Shown here one piece after another: positions 7,792 to 17,043 of a stretch of 64,000 nucleotides of DNA. Below the pieces are notes generated by a model. The model made no database searches. It had not been told where the DNA came from and was given only the letters and a program-made list of their open reading frames with translations. This stretch comes from Planctomycetota bacterium (lineage in GTDB: Bacteria; Planctomycetota; B15-G4), in contig BQJR01000002.1 of assembly GCA_021604805.1 (NCBI GenBank), forward strand, positions 62,001 through 126,000, given 5' to 3'. The position numbers were made by a program, and so were the translations under genes. The stretch's first letter is position 1. Every line of letters starts with the position of its first letter.

Positions 7792-10700
7792 ATGACGCTT
7801 CCCGCGGCACTTCTCCACGCCCGCTGGCTGCGCGTGCCAGCCCTGCTGTTCCTGGTCGTGAGCGCGCTCGCGCTGCCCGCAGCGGCTCAGACGGCGCGCA
7901 CGCTCGTGCTGCTCGAGGACGACAGCCCCACGCTTGGCGAGTTGCGCAGCGCAGCGAGTGACCTGCGCGCGCGCGGCGTGCGCATCACGGGGCTGCTGCC
8001 GCCACGCGCCCTCATCGCGCAGCTCGATCCCGAGACCTCTGTCGCGCTGATCCAGGATCCGCGCGTGCGTGCCGCGAGTCGCGGCACGATCCCGCTCAGT
8101 TTCGCCGAGGGAGAAGGCGAGCCCGCGCGCCACGCGCTGTGCGTCTGGAACGCGCTGCAAGGAGATCAGGTCGTCGCCGTGCGCGCCCAGCCGAACGCTC
8201 CCGAGCTCCCGCACTTCGGCGAGGGCGCGAGTTCGTTCGCGCGCGCGAACGCCCACGCCGCCACACGTCACGCCGCGCACTGGGCGCGCGAGTCCGAGCG
8301 CTGGACGACGTCCTTGCTCGCGCGCCAAGGCTTCCACGTGGAGCCGCCACCGATGCCGCCGGGCGCACTCGGCGACGTCGACCCGGGCGCCTTCGGCTTC
8401 TACGACACGAGCCTCTACCTGAGCGGCGAGATCGCGCTGGGCGTGTTCTACGTGCCTGCCGGCGCGAACACCTGGAGCGCCGCCGAACAAGTCGCCTTCA
8501 ATGCGCGCCTCCTCGAAGCCGGCGACACGCTCGCGCTCGTGGAGCCCAATGCTCACGTGAGTTTCCTCTACGTGTTCGAAGGCATGACAGCCTTGCCCGA
8601 CGACCTGCGCGCCTACGCGAACTCCTTGCGCGCCGCAGTGGGCAGCGACTGGGCCATCGTGGCGCAGTGCGACAAGAACTTCGCCGGCGCCTCGGCGTTG
8701 AACCTCGGACCGCGCACGATCCTCACGCCGCTCAACAACGTCGGTGTCATCCGTCACGAGTTCTGCCACTTGTTCGGGAGCCTCGACCAGTACAGCAGCG
8801 GCAGCCCGGCGGCGAGCTTGGCGGGTTATCTCGGCGTGTCGAACTCGAACGCGCAGCGCAACGACGGGCTCGGCTTCTTCGGCGGTCAAGGCGAAGGGCG
8901 CGTGGACATCATGACGTCGCCGAGCTCGGTGGAGTTCCGCCCGAGCACACGCGGTCAACTCGGCTGGCGCGACAGTGACGGCGACGGGCTGCTCGACCCG
9001 CGCGACACGCATCCCGACACACGCCTCGACGCGCCCGCGAGCAATCCGCTGCAGATCAGCGGCTACGTGGTGGACCAAGCGCTGCCGATCCTGCACCACA
9101 ACGAGCTCTTCGGGAGTGTCACGTTGAACACCGTGAGCGCGCTCGAGCAGCGTGTCGACGGCGGACCGTGGCTCCCCGTGAGCGCCGCCGACGGCGCCTT
9201 CGATTCCCGCGACGAGTCGTTCAGCTTCGAGCTGCCGCCGCTCACCACGGGCAAGCACCTGCTCGAGCTGCGCGCGACGAACTCGGTGGGCAACGTGGAG
9301 CCCTCGCCCGCGCGACGTGTGTTGCAGATCACGGGCGGCGGCATCGCGCTGCACGCTCCTCGGAACGGCGCAACCGTCACGCGGCGCGCCTCGGGCGAGG
9401 TCGCCTTCAGCGGGCTCGCGCAGCCGCCGATCGCCGCGTTCACGCTGAGCCCGGAGCGACAAGTCGGCCCGTCGACATCGAGCGTGGCGCAGCACGAAGT
9501 GCAGCTCGACGGCTCGGCCAGTTTCGATCCCGAGGGCCACGCGCTCGAGTGGCGCTGGGACCTCGACGGCGACGGCACCTGGGACACACCGTTCACCGCG
9601 TCGCCCACACTTACACATGCGTTGCCACTCGCCGCCGGGCCGCCGAGCTTCGGTCAACACGACTTCGGCGAGGCCGCGCTGGCGACGGCGATCACGAGCA
9701 CGCACGCCTTCGTGGCCGAGTTCGGTGGCGACGTGCGCGTGCTCGACACAAGTGACCCGAGCGCCACGCAACTCGTGAACACGATCCCCGCCACTGCGCG
9801 CGACCTCGCCCTGAGCGGCACGCGCTTGCTCGTCGCCGAGGGCAACGCCGGGCTGACGCTCCACGACCTGAGCGCGCCCGCCGCGCCGCAAGCGCTCGGC
9901 ACGCTGTCCACGCCCGGCACCGTGTTCGGCGTGACCGTGAACGGTGACCACGCCTACCTCGCCGACTCGGTGGCCGGCTTGCTCGTGGTCGACATCAGCG
10001 ACCCGCGCGCGCCCACGATCACAGGCAGCCGCGACCTCCCCGGGACGGCGAGCGGTGTCGAGTACGCCAATGGTCACGCCTACGTGCTCTCGGACTTCGC
10101 GGGCGTGCACGTCGTGCGCGTCACGAATCCTGCGGTCCCCGGCTTGGCCTCCACGCTCGCCTCAGGCGCCGACGTACAAGCCGTGGCTGTGGACGGCTCG
10201 CTCGCGGTCGTGGCGACCGACGCCGGCGGCGCCTTCGTGTACGACATGAGCGCGCACGCCAACCCGCAACTGCTCGACGTCTTCGCCACGCAAGGCGACG
10301 CGCTGTCCGTCGCACTCGACGACGACACGGCCTACGTGGGCACCGACCACTCCGCCATCGAGCTGCTCGACATGAGCACGCCCGCGGCGCCCGTGCGCGT
10401 GGCCGTGGCCGACGTGTTCGGCGCGAGCCACCCGCTCGACCTCGTGCTCGACGGCGCGCGCTTGCACGTGGCGAACCAACGCGGCCACGAAATCATCGAC
10501 CTGAGCGGCACGCCCGTGAACGTGGCCACGAACACGCTGCACCAAGTGCGCCTGCAAGTGCGCGACACGCAAGACGGCGCCACGGCCGAGACCGCGCGCC
10601 AAGCCTGGTCGCTCACCTACGACACACCGCCCGCGCTCGCCAGCGTGGCCTGGCGCGGCTCGGAGACCACGCTCGTGCCCACCATCTTCGGCCAACTCCC

Positions 10701-11967
10701 CACCGACGCGATCTTCGCGATGCAGTTCGTGGGCACGCTGGCCTACCTCGCCGAGGGCGAAACCGGGCTGCGCATCGTGGACGTGTCCGATCCCGCCGCG
10801 CCGAGCACCGTGAGCACGCACGCCACGCTCGACTCCGCGAACGACGTGCTCGTTGCACAGGACATCGCGTACCTGAGCGACCTCCAGCAAGGCCTGCGCC
10901 TCGTCGACGTGAGTGACCCCGCCGCGCCCTTTGAGCTGGGCAGCTACGTGCCCGGCGGCTTCGCCTTCAGCGTGGAAGTGTCAGGTGACGTGGCCTACTT
11001 CGGCGGCACCTTCGGCCTCGTGATCCTCGACGTGAGCGATCCCACGTCGCCCACGCTGCTCGGCAGCGAACCCAACGTGGTCGTGCCGCTCGACATGCTG
11101 CGCGTGGGCGACTTGCTGCTGTGCGCGAGCACGAGCGCCGGGCTCAGCGTGGTCGACGTGAGCGACCCGACCTCGCCCGTGCTGTTGAGCGTGTACCCGA
11201 GCACCGAAGCGCGCAGCGTCGCGCTGAGCGGCAACTTGGTTCAACTCGCGTCCGGCTCACAAGGTCTGCTCGCGCTCGACATCAGCGACCCGACGCAGCC
11301 CGCGCTCGTGGGCACGCTGCCCACGTCCACCCCGCTGCGACGCGTGCTCGTGCACGACGGCGTGGCCTACCTCGCGGGACAAGCCGGCGGCGTGCTGCTC
11401 GCCGACGTGAGCACGCCGAGCGCGCCGCGCTGGTTGGGCGGCACGCCGAGCGAGGGCCAAGTGTTCGCCGTGGGTCTCTCGCAAGGCGCACTCTTCGCCG
11501 GCGACGACGTGGCCGGCCTGCAGGCGTACCGGCTGCGCATGTCGCAGCGCCACCGGTGGGAGCTCACCGACTTCGTCGACCAGGACTTCGGCACGACTTG
11601 GGACGGCCTGCTGCGCTTCCGCGTCGACATGGGCAACGACGGCAGCTGGGACAGCGCGTTCACGCCCGCGGACGAAGTCGCCGAAGCGCTCGCCGTGATC
11701 CCCGAGGGCTTGCAGGACTACGAGGTGCTCGTGGAGCTACGCGATCGTTTCGAGGGCACGACGCAACGGCTGCTCGAGCTCGAGATCAATCCTTACGCCT
11801 GCCTCGGCGGACCGTTCGCGGGGAACCTGCGGCTGCCGACACTGCCCGTGCAACCGCCCGCGCCCGGTGCGCTCGGCCCGCTCGTCGGTCCCACGCACGA
11901 GGGCGGCACGACCGCTGGGCCTTTCCTGCCGGGTTCTCCCTGCTGGCGGCTCGAGGTCCGCGACTGA
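7792..11967 (+). CDS. Exported metzincin-like metalloprotease with LVIVD repeat propeller
   Basis: A 1391-residue protein with a signal peptide (LLFLVVSALALPAAAQ). Residues 322-332 read HEFCHLFGSLD, which fits the metzincin zinc motif HExxHxxGxxD with Asp as third ligand, as in snapalysin. Met374 in DIMTSP sits where a Met-turn is expected. A calcium-type DSDGDGLLDPRDTHPD loop follows, then Ig/PKD-like segments (LDGSASFDPEGH). From about residue 620 to 1260 there are many LVIVD-type repeats (DISDPRAP, DVSDPAAP, each with a VxGxxAYLA strand) forming one or two beta propellers, interrupted near residue 910-960. The tail is a short PKD-like and Pro-rich end. It is probably secreted or surface located; the protease assignment is inferred from the motif. 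Confidence 0.8.
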   Translation: MTLPAALLHARWLRVPALLFLVVSALALPAAAQTARTLVLLEDDSPTLGELRSAASDLRARGVRITGLLPPRALIAQLDPETSVALIQDPRVRAASRGTIPLSFAEGEGEPARHALCVWNALQGDQVVAVRAQPNAPELPHFGEGASSFARANAHAATRHAAHWARESERWTTSLLARQGFHVEPPPMPPGALGDVDPGAFGFYDTSLYLSGEIALGVFYVPAGANTWSAAEQVAFNARLLEAGDTLALVEPNAHVSFLYVFEGMTALPDDLRAYANSLRAAVGSDWAIVAQCDKNFAGASALNLGPRTILTPLNNVGVIRHEFCHLFGSLDQYSSGSPAASLAGYLGVSNSNAQRNDGLGFFGGQGEGRVDIMTSPSSVEFRPSTRGQLGWRDSDGDGLLDPRDTHPDTRLDAPASNPLQISGYVVDQALPILHHNELFGSVTLNTVSALEQRVDGGPWLPVSAADGAFDSRDESFSFELPPLTTGKHLLELRATNSVGNVEPSPARRVLQITGGGIALHAPRNGATVTRRASGEVAFSGLAQPPIAAFTLSPERQVGPSTSSVAQHEVQLDGSASFDPEGHALEWRWDLDGDGTWDTPFTASPTLTHALPLAAGPPSFGQHDFGEAALATAITSTHAFVAEFGGDVRVLDTSDPSATQLVNTIPATARDLALSGTRLLVAEGNAGLTLHDLSAPAAPQALGTLSTPGTVFGVTVNGDHAYLADSVAGLLVVDISDPRAPTITGSRDLPGTASGVEYANGHAYVLSDFAGVHVVRVTNPAVPGLASTLASGADVQAVAVDGSLAVVATDAGGAFVYDMSAHANPQLLDVFATQGDALSVALDDDTAYVGTDHSAIELLDMSTPAAPVRVAVADVFGASHPLDLVLDGARLHVANQRGHEIIDLSGTPVNVATNTLHQVRLQVRDTQDGATAETARQAWSLTYDTPPALASVAWRGSETTLVPTIFGQLPTDAIFAMQFVGTLAYLAEGETGLRIVDVSDPAAPSTVSTHATLDSANDVLVAQDIAYLSDLQQGLRLVDVSDPAAPFELGSYVPGGFAFSVEVSGDVAYFGGTFGLVILDVSDPTSPTLLGSEPNVVVPLDMLRVGDLLLCASTSAGLSVVDVSDPTSPVLLSVYPSTEARSVALSGNLVQLASGSQGLLALDISDPTQPALVGTLPTSTPLRRVLVHDGVAYLAGQAGGVLLADVSTPSAPRWLGGTPSEGQVFAVGLSQGALFAGDDVAGLQAYRLRMSQRHRWELTDFVDQDFGTTWDGLLRFRVDMGNDGSWDSAFTPADEVAEALAVIPEGLQDYEVLVELRDRFEGTTQRLLELEINPYACLGGPFAGNLRLPTLPVQPPAPGALGPLVGPTHEGGTTAGPFLPGSPCWRLEVRD

Positions 11968-12077
11968 GGCGCGCAGGCGGGTCTCGCACCTGAACCCGTT
12001 GCGAGTCGTCGAGATCGCGAGTGGCGGCCCGCGGAGCCGGGCGTCGTTCCTGGGGATGTCCCTTCGGAATCCACGCC

Positions 12078-14183
12078 ATGCGCCCTCGCTCCGCCCCCAC
12101 GCTTCAGCCCTTCTGTTCGCTCGCTGGCCTCTTCGCCGCGCTGCTCCTCGCAAGCCCGCTGCAGGCCGACACGCTGCGCGTCCCCAAGGACTTCGCCACG
12201 ATCCAAGCGGCGGTAGATGCTGCCGAGGGCGGCGACACGATCCTGATCTCGTCGGGCACTTACACCGAGAACGTGTCGGTGCAGGAGCACGCCGGTGGCC
12301 TCATCCTGCGCGGCAAGGGCAAGGTGCTCCTGCGCGCGCCCAACGGTGACGGGTACGCGCTGCGACTCGGCCTGTCGGATGGCCTGCGCGTCGAGGGGCT
12401 GCGCTTCGAGTCGTCCGAGTACGGTCTCAGCGTGGGCCAGTGCAACGACGTGGAGCTGAGCGACCTGCGCTTCGACGACATCGACGAGGACGCGATTCGG
12501 ATCCTCGCGTCCACGCGGGTGAGCGTGCGCGACACGCGCATCGACGCCTCCGACGGCGGCGTGTACCTGCAGTCGAGCAGCGTGATCTCGCTCGACGGCC
12601 TCGTGCTCAAAGATGTGCTCGACGGCGTGCGCTTGTCGACCTCCTGCTCGGTGATCCACGTGGCCAACTGCCGCATGCAAGCGCGCCCGAACAGCGAGGG
12701 TTCCGGGATCCTCGCCGAGGAGAGCCCGCTGGAGATCCAGTTGCGCGGCAATCGCATCAGCGGCTTCAGCGTGGGCCTCGTCGCGCAGGGCAACAGCGTG
12801 ATGGTGCTCGACAACGTGATCAACAACTGCGACGTCGGCCTGAGGCTCGGCGAGACCAACAAGACCAACCTGATCCAGGCGGTCGGCAATCGCGTGAGCA
12901 AGATCGCGGGCGTGGGCATCGCGCTCAACGGCAACCTCATGCTCCTGCGCGACAACCGCGTGAGCAAGGCGAACACCGGGATCGTCGTTTCGCAGAGCTG
13001 CTTCGGCAACGTGCTGCACGACAACCGGGTGACGAACTCGAAGACGACCGCGCTGCACCTCAACGGCAACACGAACGCGTTCGCCGGCAACGTGTTCAAG
13101 AACAGTGGCGACGACGACATCGACGGGACCGGCTTCGGCAACCAGTTCCGGCGCCACGAAGCGCACCCCGACGGCGAGACCCTGCGCGTGCCGAAAGACT
13201 TCGCCACGATCTCCGCCGCGATCGCCGCCGCCGACGACGGCGACACCGTGCTCATCTCGTCAGGCACCTACAACGAAGCGCTCAGCGTGGACGACATGAC
13301 CGGCCTGACCCTGCGCGGCAAGGGCAAAGTGATCGTCACCCAGTTCGGTGGCACCGCGCTGAACCTCAACGACAGCAGTGACATCCTGGTCGACAACTTG
13401 CGCCTCGAAGACTCGAGCCTCGGGCTGCGCCTCACCGACTGCGCGGGCGTGACCGTGCTCGACTGTCACTTCGAAGGCAACGCCACCGGGATCGGCTCCA
13501 CCAGCGGCGCCTCGCTGTTCGTGCACGACGTGCGCGCCGTGAACCAGGTGAGCGCCGTGGCCGTGAACAGCACCGCGCGCGTCGTGATCGACGACTCGTC
13601 GATCCAAGGTGAAGGAGATGGCGAAGGCTCTTCGGGCGTCGTCGCCTCCAACGCCACGGTGCTGAGCATGAGCGGGAACCGGGTGTGGGATCACAGTTCG
13701 GCCGTGATCGGCGAAGACCGCAACGTGGGCGTGGGCGACAACCGCGTGGGGACGTCGAGCAACGGCATCGCGGTCTCGGCGGAGGGCGGGCTCGTGCATG
13801 CCAACCGCGTGTCGAAGTGCGGCCGCGGTATCGAGACCACCAACGACCATGCGGGCGACGCGCAAGTCGTGGGCAACCGCGTCATCGGCTGCAGCGACCG
13901 CGGCATGCTCCTGGGCGCAGCGCAAGCGATCATCGCCGAGAACACGGTGAAGAAGTCGGGCCTGCACGGTCTGCAACACCCGAGCGTGCAGCAGGTCTTG
14001 GTGACGGGCAACCGCATGCTCGCCAATGGCACCGACGGCCTCGAGACCCAAGGCGCGCAGCACTCACTCTACGTGGGCAACAAGGCCTGGAAGAACAAGA
14101 GCCTCGACCTGCGCGTCACCGACTTCGACAACAACGCCTTCCACGCGAACCAGGTGAAGGCGACGAACCTCGAAGAGTTCTGA
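12078..14183 (+). CDS. Exported right-handed beta-helix (PbH1) protein with internal duplication
   Basis: A 701-residue protein with a signal peptide (FAALLLASPLQA). The mature part consists of two homologous halves, roughly residues 30-360 and 366-700. Each opens with TLRVPKDFATIxAA, then GDTxLISSGTY and LTLRGKGKV, and continues with NxIxxC/NxV-type parallel beta-helix turns (GNRISGF, DNRVSKANTGI, GNRVIGCSDRGM). This is the NosD/pectate-lyase-like fold used in polysaccharide binding or cleavage, but no catalytic residues can be named from the sequence alone. The ATG at 12078 directly precedes the signal peptide. Longer frames upstream are not supported. Confidence 0.8.
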   Translation: MRPRSAPTLQPFCSLAGLFAALLLASPLQADTLRVPKDFATIQAAVDAAEGGDTILISSGTYTENVSVQEHAGGLILRGKGKVLLRAPNGDGYALRLGLSDGLRVEGLRFESSEYGLSVGQCNDVELSDLRFDDIDEDAIRILASTRVSVRDTRIDASDGGVYLQSSSVISLDGLVLKDVLDGVRLSTSCSVIHVANCRMQARPNSEGSGILAEESPLEIQLRGNRISGFSVGLVAQGNSVMVLDNVINNCDVGLRLGETNKTNLIQAVGNRVSKIAGVGIALNGNLMLLRDNRVSKANTGIVVSQSCFGNVLHDNRVTNSKTTALHLNGNTNAFAGNVFKNSGDDDIDGTGFGNQFRRHEAHPDGETLRVPKDFATISAAIAAADDGDTVLISSGTYNEALSVDDMTGLTLRGKGKVIVTQFGGTALNLNDSSDILVDNLRLEDSSLGLRLTDCAGVTVLDCHFEGNATGIGSTSGASLFVHDVRAVNQVSAVAVNSTARVVIDDSSIQGEGDGEGSSGVVASNATVLSMSGNRVWDHSSAVIGEDRNVGVGDNRVGTSSNGIAVSAEGGLVHANRVSKCGRGIETTNDHAGDAQVVGNRVIGCSDRGMLLGAAQAIIAENTVKKSGLHGLQHPSVQQVLVTGNRMLANGTDGLETQGAQHSLYVGNKAWKNKSLDLRVTDFDNNAFHANQVKATNLEEF

Positions 14184-14231
14184 GTGCGGCGCGAGCTCAG
14201 CGCGGCTCGCCGACTCGAGGTCCCGGTGCCG

Positions 14232-14237
14232 TAGAGT
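14232..14237 (+). promoter_or_regulatory. TAGAGT -10-like box, 8 bp before start codon
   Basis: TAGAGT lies eight bases before the ATG at 14246, with no Shine-Dalgarno sequence between. With normal -10 spacing, transcription would begin at or next to the start codon, giving a leaderless mRNA. The same hexamer precedes the sigma gene (1792-1797, minus strand). No clear -35 element is visible. Confidence 0.4.
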
Positions 14238-14245
14238 GTGCGTCC

Positions 14246-15835
14246 ATGGAGCGCGCCGGGTCTTCGAAGCACACGGAGGTGACACGCGTCGACACGTTGG
14301 TGGTCGGCGCCGGTTTCGGTGGGCTCGCCGCAGCACTGACGCTCGCCGAGCACGGGCAATCGGTGCGTCTGCACGAGCGACTGCGCTACCCCGGTGGCTG
14401 CGCCAGCAGCTTCGAGCGCGAGGGCTTCCGCTTCGAGGCGGGCGCCACGCTGTTCTCCGGCTTGGAGCGCGGCCAACTCTTCGGCGACTGGATCGCGCGC
14501 CACAAGCTCGACGTGCAGGTCGACTGGATCGACCCGCTCGTGGAGTTCCGCTGCGGCGCGCGCGTGCTCCGCGTGCCCCGCCGACGCGAGGGATTGCTCG
14601 AGGCACTGTGCGCGGAACCCGGCGCACCCGAAGCCCGTCTGCGCGCCTTCTTCGCCGAGCAACGCCGCGTGGCCGACACGCTGTGGGAGCTGCTCGACCG
14701 CCCCGAGCTCCTGCCACCCTTCGACCTGCGCGCCCTGCTGCAGCACTGCAAAGGCCTGCCCCGCTACCTGCGCCTGCTGCGCCATGTCGGTCGCTCGCTG
14801 CTGCGCGTGTTGCGAGGCTTCGAGTTGCACGAGTACCGACCGCTGCTCGAGTACCTCGAAGGCGCCTGCCAGATCACCGTGCAGTGCGGCGTGGCCGAGG
14901 CCGAAGCGCCCTTCGCGTTGGCCACCATGGACTACTACTACCGCGGCACGGGGCACGTGCGCGGCGGCATCGGCGAACTCGCCTGGGGGCTCACGCGCGC
15001 GCTCGAACAATGTGGCGGCGACGCGCGCTTCGCCGACGCGGTGCAGGGCGTCACACGGCTCGACGCGCGCAGCGCCTCCGACCCACGCTGGGAGGTGCGC
15101 ACGCGCAGCGGGAGCGTGCGTTGCCGCGACCTGCTGCTCAACATGCTCCCTCACGACGCCGGCGACTTGCTCCGCGAGAGTGGCGCGGAGCACGCAACGC
15201 TGCAGCGCGCCTTGCAGCGCAGCAGCGCGCGGGTCGACGCGGGCTGGGGCGCCTGCATGCTCTACCTCGTGGCGCGCGCACCAGTCGGCGCCGACGACGC
15301 CGCACATCACCTGCAACTCGTGCAAGACGCGAACGCGCCCTACCGCGACGGCAACCACTTGTTCTGCTCGATCAGCGGCGCCCACGACGGCGACCGCGCG
15401 CCGCCGGGACGTCGCACACTCACGGTGTCCACGCACGTGCAACCGACCGAACTGCGCGCGCTCTCGGACCCAGCGCAGGGTGAACGCGTGGCCGCCATCC
15501 AGCAACACATGCGCGCAGGGCTGGCCACGCTCGCTCCCGAATGGTGGCAGGGTGTGGAGCACGAGCTGAGCGCGTCACCGCGAACCTTCCAGCGATTCAC
15601 CGGACGACACGCAGGCTTGGTGGGCGGCGTGCCGCGTCGCGCAGGCTTGCGCCCGTACTTCGCACTCTTCGACAGCCCGCGAGCACCCGGCCTGCAACTC
15701 GTGGGCGACTCACAGTTCCCCGGGCAGAGCACGCTCGCCGCAGCCCTCGGCGGAGCGCGCGCCGCAGCGCGCGTCTTGCGCACGCGTGCCCCCGCGCACT
15801 CGTCGGTTGCGGGAGGTATGCTACCCGGCCCATGA
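14246..15835 (+). CDS. CrtI-like FAD-dependent desaturase/oxidoreductase
   Basis: A 529-residue flavoprotein of the phytoene desaturase/carotenoid isomerase/retinol saturase superfamily. The N-terminal dinucleotide-binding motif VVGAGFGGLAAALTLAEHG is followed by the family second motif (YPGGCASSFEREGFRFEAG). The C-terminal FAD motif reads LVGDSQFPGQSTLAAALGG. The middle has a substrate-binding insertion, including GTGHVRGGIGELAWGL. It may act on carotenoid or squalene-type polyenes, or on a lipid; no other carotenoid gene is in the window, so the substrate is open. The ATG at 14246 is preceded by a TAGAGT box rather than a ribosome site. The stop overlaps the ATG of the following SGNH gene, implying co-transcription. 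Confidence 0.8.
   Translation: MERAGSSKHTEVTRVDTLVVGAGFGGLAAALTLAEHGQSVRLHERLRYPGGCASSFEREGFRFEAGATLFSGLERGQLFGDWIARHKLDVQVDWIDPLVEFRCGARVLRVPRRREGLLEALCAEPGAPEARLRAFFAEQRRVADTLWELLDRPELLPPFDLRALLQHCKGLPRYLRLLRHVGRSLLRVLRGFELHEYRPLLEYLEGACQITVQCGVAEAEAPFALATMDYYYRGTGHVRGGIGELAWGLTRALEQCGGDARFADAVQGVTRLDARSASDPRWEVRTRSGSVRCRDLLLNMLPHDAGDLLRESGAEHATLQRALQRSSARVDAGWGACMLYLVARAPVGADDAAHHLQLVQDANAPYRDGNHLFCSISGAHDGDRAPPGRRTLTVSTHVQPTELRALSDPAQGERVAAIQQHMRAGLATLAPEWWQGVEHELSASPRTFQRFTGRHAGLVGGVPRRAGLRPYFALFDSPRAPGLQLVGDSQFPGQSTLAAALGGARAAARVLRTRAPAHSSVAGGMLPGP
15817..15822 (+). promoter_or_regulatory. TATGCT -10-like box upstream of SGNH hydrolase
   Basis: TATGCT lies nine bases before the ATG at 15832, inside the 3' end of the preceding gene. 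It fits the TAnnnT pattern seen before several starts here and could provide an internal leaderless promoter in addition to readthrough from the oxidoreductase gene. Because it is within coding sequence, the evidence is weaker than for the intergenic cases. Confidence 0.3.
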
Positions 15836-16923
15836 CGCCCGCCTCAGCAACTCCCGCGCGCCGGCAACGCCGCCGACGCAGTCGTCTCGGCCTCGCGCTC
15901 TTCCTGCTCGCCACCTGCGTGGTGGTCGGTGAGGTCGTGGTGCGCTTCGTCCCCGCCGACGCCTTCGCCGAGGATCGCCTGGTCCACGACTGGGAAGACA
16001 TGCGCTACGAAGGCCACCCTTACTTGGCCTACACGCCGCGCAAGAACTGGATCGCCGGCGACCCCGCCAAGCCGCGCACGCAGCACAACAGCCACGGCTT
16101 CCGCGGCCCCGAGATCACGCGCGAGAAACCCGAAGGCACCTTTCGCGTGGCCTGCCTCGGCGGCAGCAGCACCTACGGCCACGGTCCCAGCTCCAACCGC
16201 GCCACCTGGCCCTTCCAGTTGCAGCTGCTGCTCGAGAAGGAGCGCGGCGGCAAACCGGTGGAGGTGCTCAACGCGGGCACCAGTGGCTACAGCAGCTTCG
16301 AGAGCCTGATCAACCTCGCGATCCGTGTGGTCGAGTACGACCCCGACGTGGTGCTGGTCTACCACTCGATCAACGACGTGCGCCTCTGGCGTTGGCCCGG
16401 CATCGAAGCGGACAACAGCCACTTCCGCGCCGTGTGGCCCACGCTGCAGCGTTCCGCGCTCACCGACTGGCTCGAGCAGAGTCGACTGTTCCTGTTCCTG
16501 CGCGCCACCTTCACCGACGCCGCCAACGAGGACCTCGGCTCGTGGGTGATCAAGGACTTCGGTCAGAAGCCGGCCATGAGCAAGACCTTCCAGAAGGAAG
16601 GGCCCGGTTACTTCGAGCGCAACTTGCGCAGCATCGTCGCTCTGTGTCGCTTGCGCGGGATGGACGTGCTCTTCGGCAAGCAGGCTTACTTCCGCGACGA
16701 CCTCAAGAACAACGCCGACCGCGGCGGCATGCGCGTGGCTTCGGAAACGCTCGCCAAGGTGGGCCGGCAACTCAAGGTCCCCTACATCGACGTCGACAGC
16801 ACGATCCCGCAGGCGCGCACCTTCTTCACCAATGATGTGCACGTCACCGATGCCGGCGCCAAGATGATCGCGCGCGCCTGGGCTCGAGCGATCATCGAAG
16901 GCGGGTTGCTTCCGCACGACTGA
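15832..16923 (+). CDS. Membrane-anchored SGNH/GDSL hydrolase family protein
   Basis: A 363-residue protein with a basic N-terminus (RRQRRRRSRLG) and one hydrophobic anchor (LALFLLATCVVVGEVVV). The extracytoplasmic part has SGNH blocks: a nucleophile-like GGSSTYG, an oxyanion block NAGTSGYSS, HSINDVRLW near the third block, and a C-terminal NDVHVTDAGAKMIA supplying Asp-x-His. These proteins typically deacylate or deacetylate lipids or polysaccharides; the substrate is unknown here. The ATG overlaps the TGA of the CrtI-like gene, indicating translational coupling. It may modify the same lipid or envelope product, but that link is inference. Confidence 0.8.
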   Translation: MTPASATPARRQRRRRSRLGLALFLLATCVVVGEVVVRFVPADAFAEDRLVHDWEDMRYEGHPYLAYTPRKNWIAGDPAKPRTQHNSHGFRGPEITREKPEGTFRVACLGGSSTYGHGPSSNRATWPFQLQLLLEKERGGKPVEVLNAGTSGYSSFESLINLAIRVVEYDPDVVLVYHSINDVRLWRWPGIEADNSHFRAVWPTLQRSALTDWLEQSRLFLFLRATFTDAANEDLGSWVIKDFGQKPAMSKTFQKEGPGYFERNLRSIVALCRLRGMDVLFGKQAYFRDDLKNNADRGGMRVASETLAKVGRQLKVPYIDVDSTIPQARTFFTNDVHVTDAGAKMIARAWARAIIEGGLLPHD

Positions 16924-16977
16924 GCGGCGCGCGAAGGCCGCGCCACCTCGGCACGGCCTTGCGGTTCTGGAGGCAGG

Positions 16978-16997
16978 CGTCACAATCGACGCCGCTG
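16978..16997 (+). promoter_or_regulatory. Conserved upstream word shared by tandem paralogues (copy 1)
   Basis: The word CGTCACAATC(G/A)ACGC(C/T)GCTG occurs here, 46 bases before the ATG at 17044, and again at 19976-19995, 43 bases before the ATG at 20039. Both are followed by ACACGGGGAG just before the start codon. CACAAT may be the -10 element. The conservation shows that the duplication included the promoter region, and that this part is constrained or recently copied. Confidence 0.4.
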
Positions 16998-17043
16998 TGC
17001 AGCTCGCTGCGCGGCTCGGAACCCAGGGACACGGGGAGCAGCG

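Noticed and set aside
7777-10110. A 777-codon open frame on the minus strand
   Set aside because: It is antisense to the metzincin-LVIVD gene, which has a signal peptide and clear repeats. The minus-strand product has biased composition and no recognisable motif.
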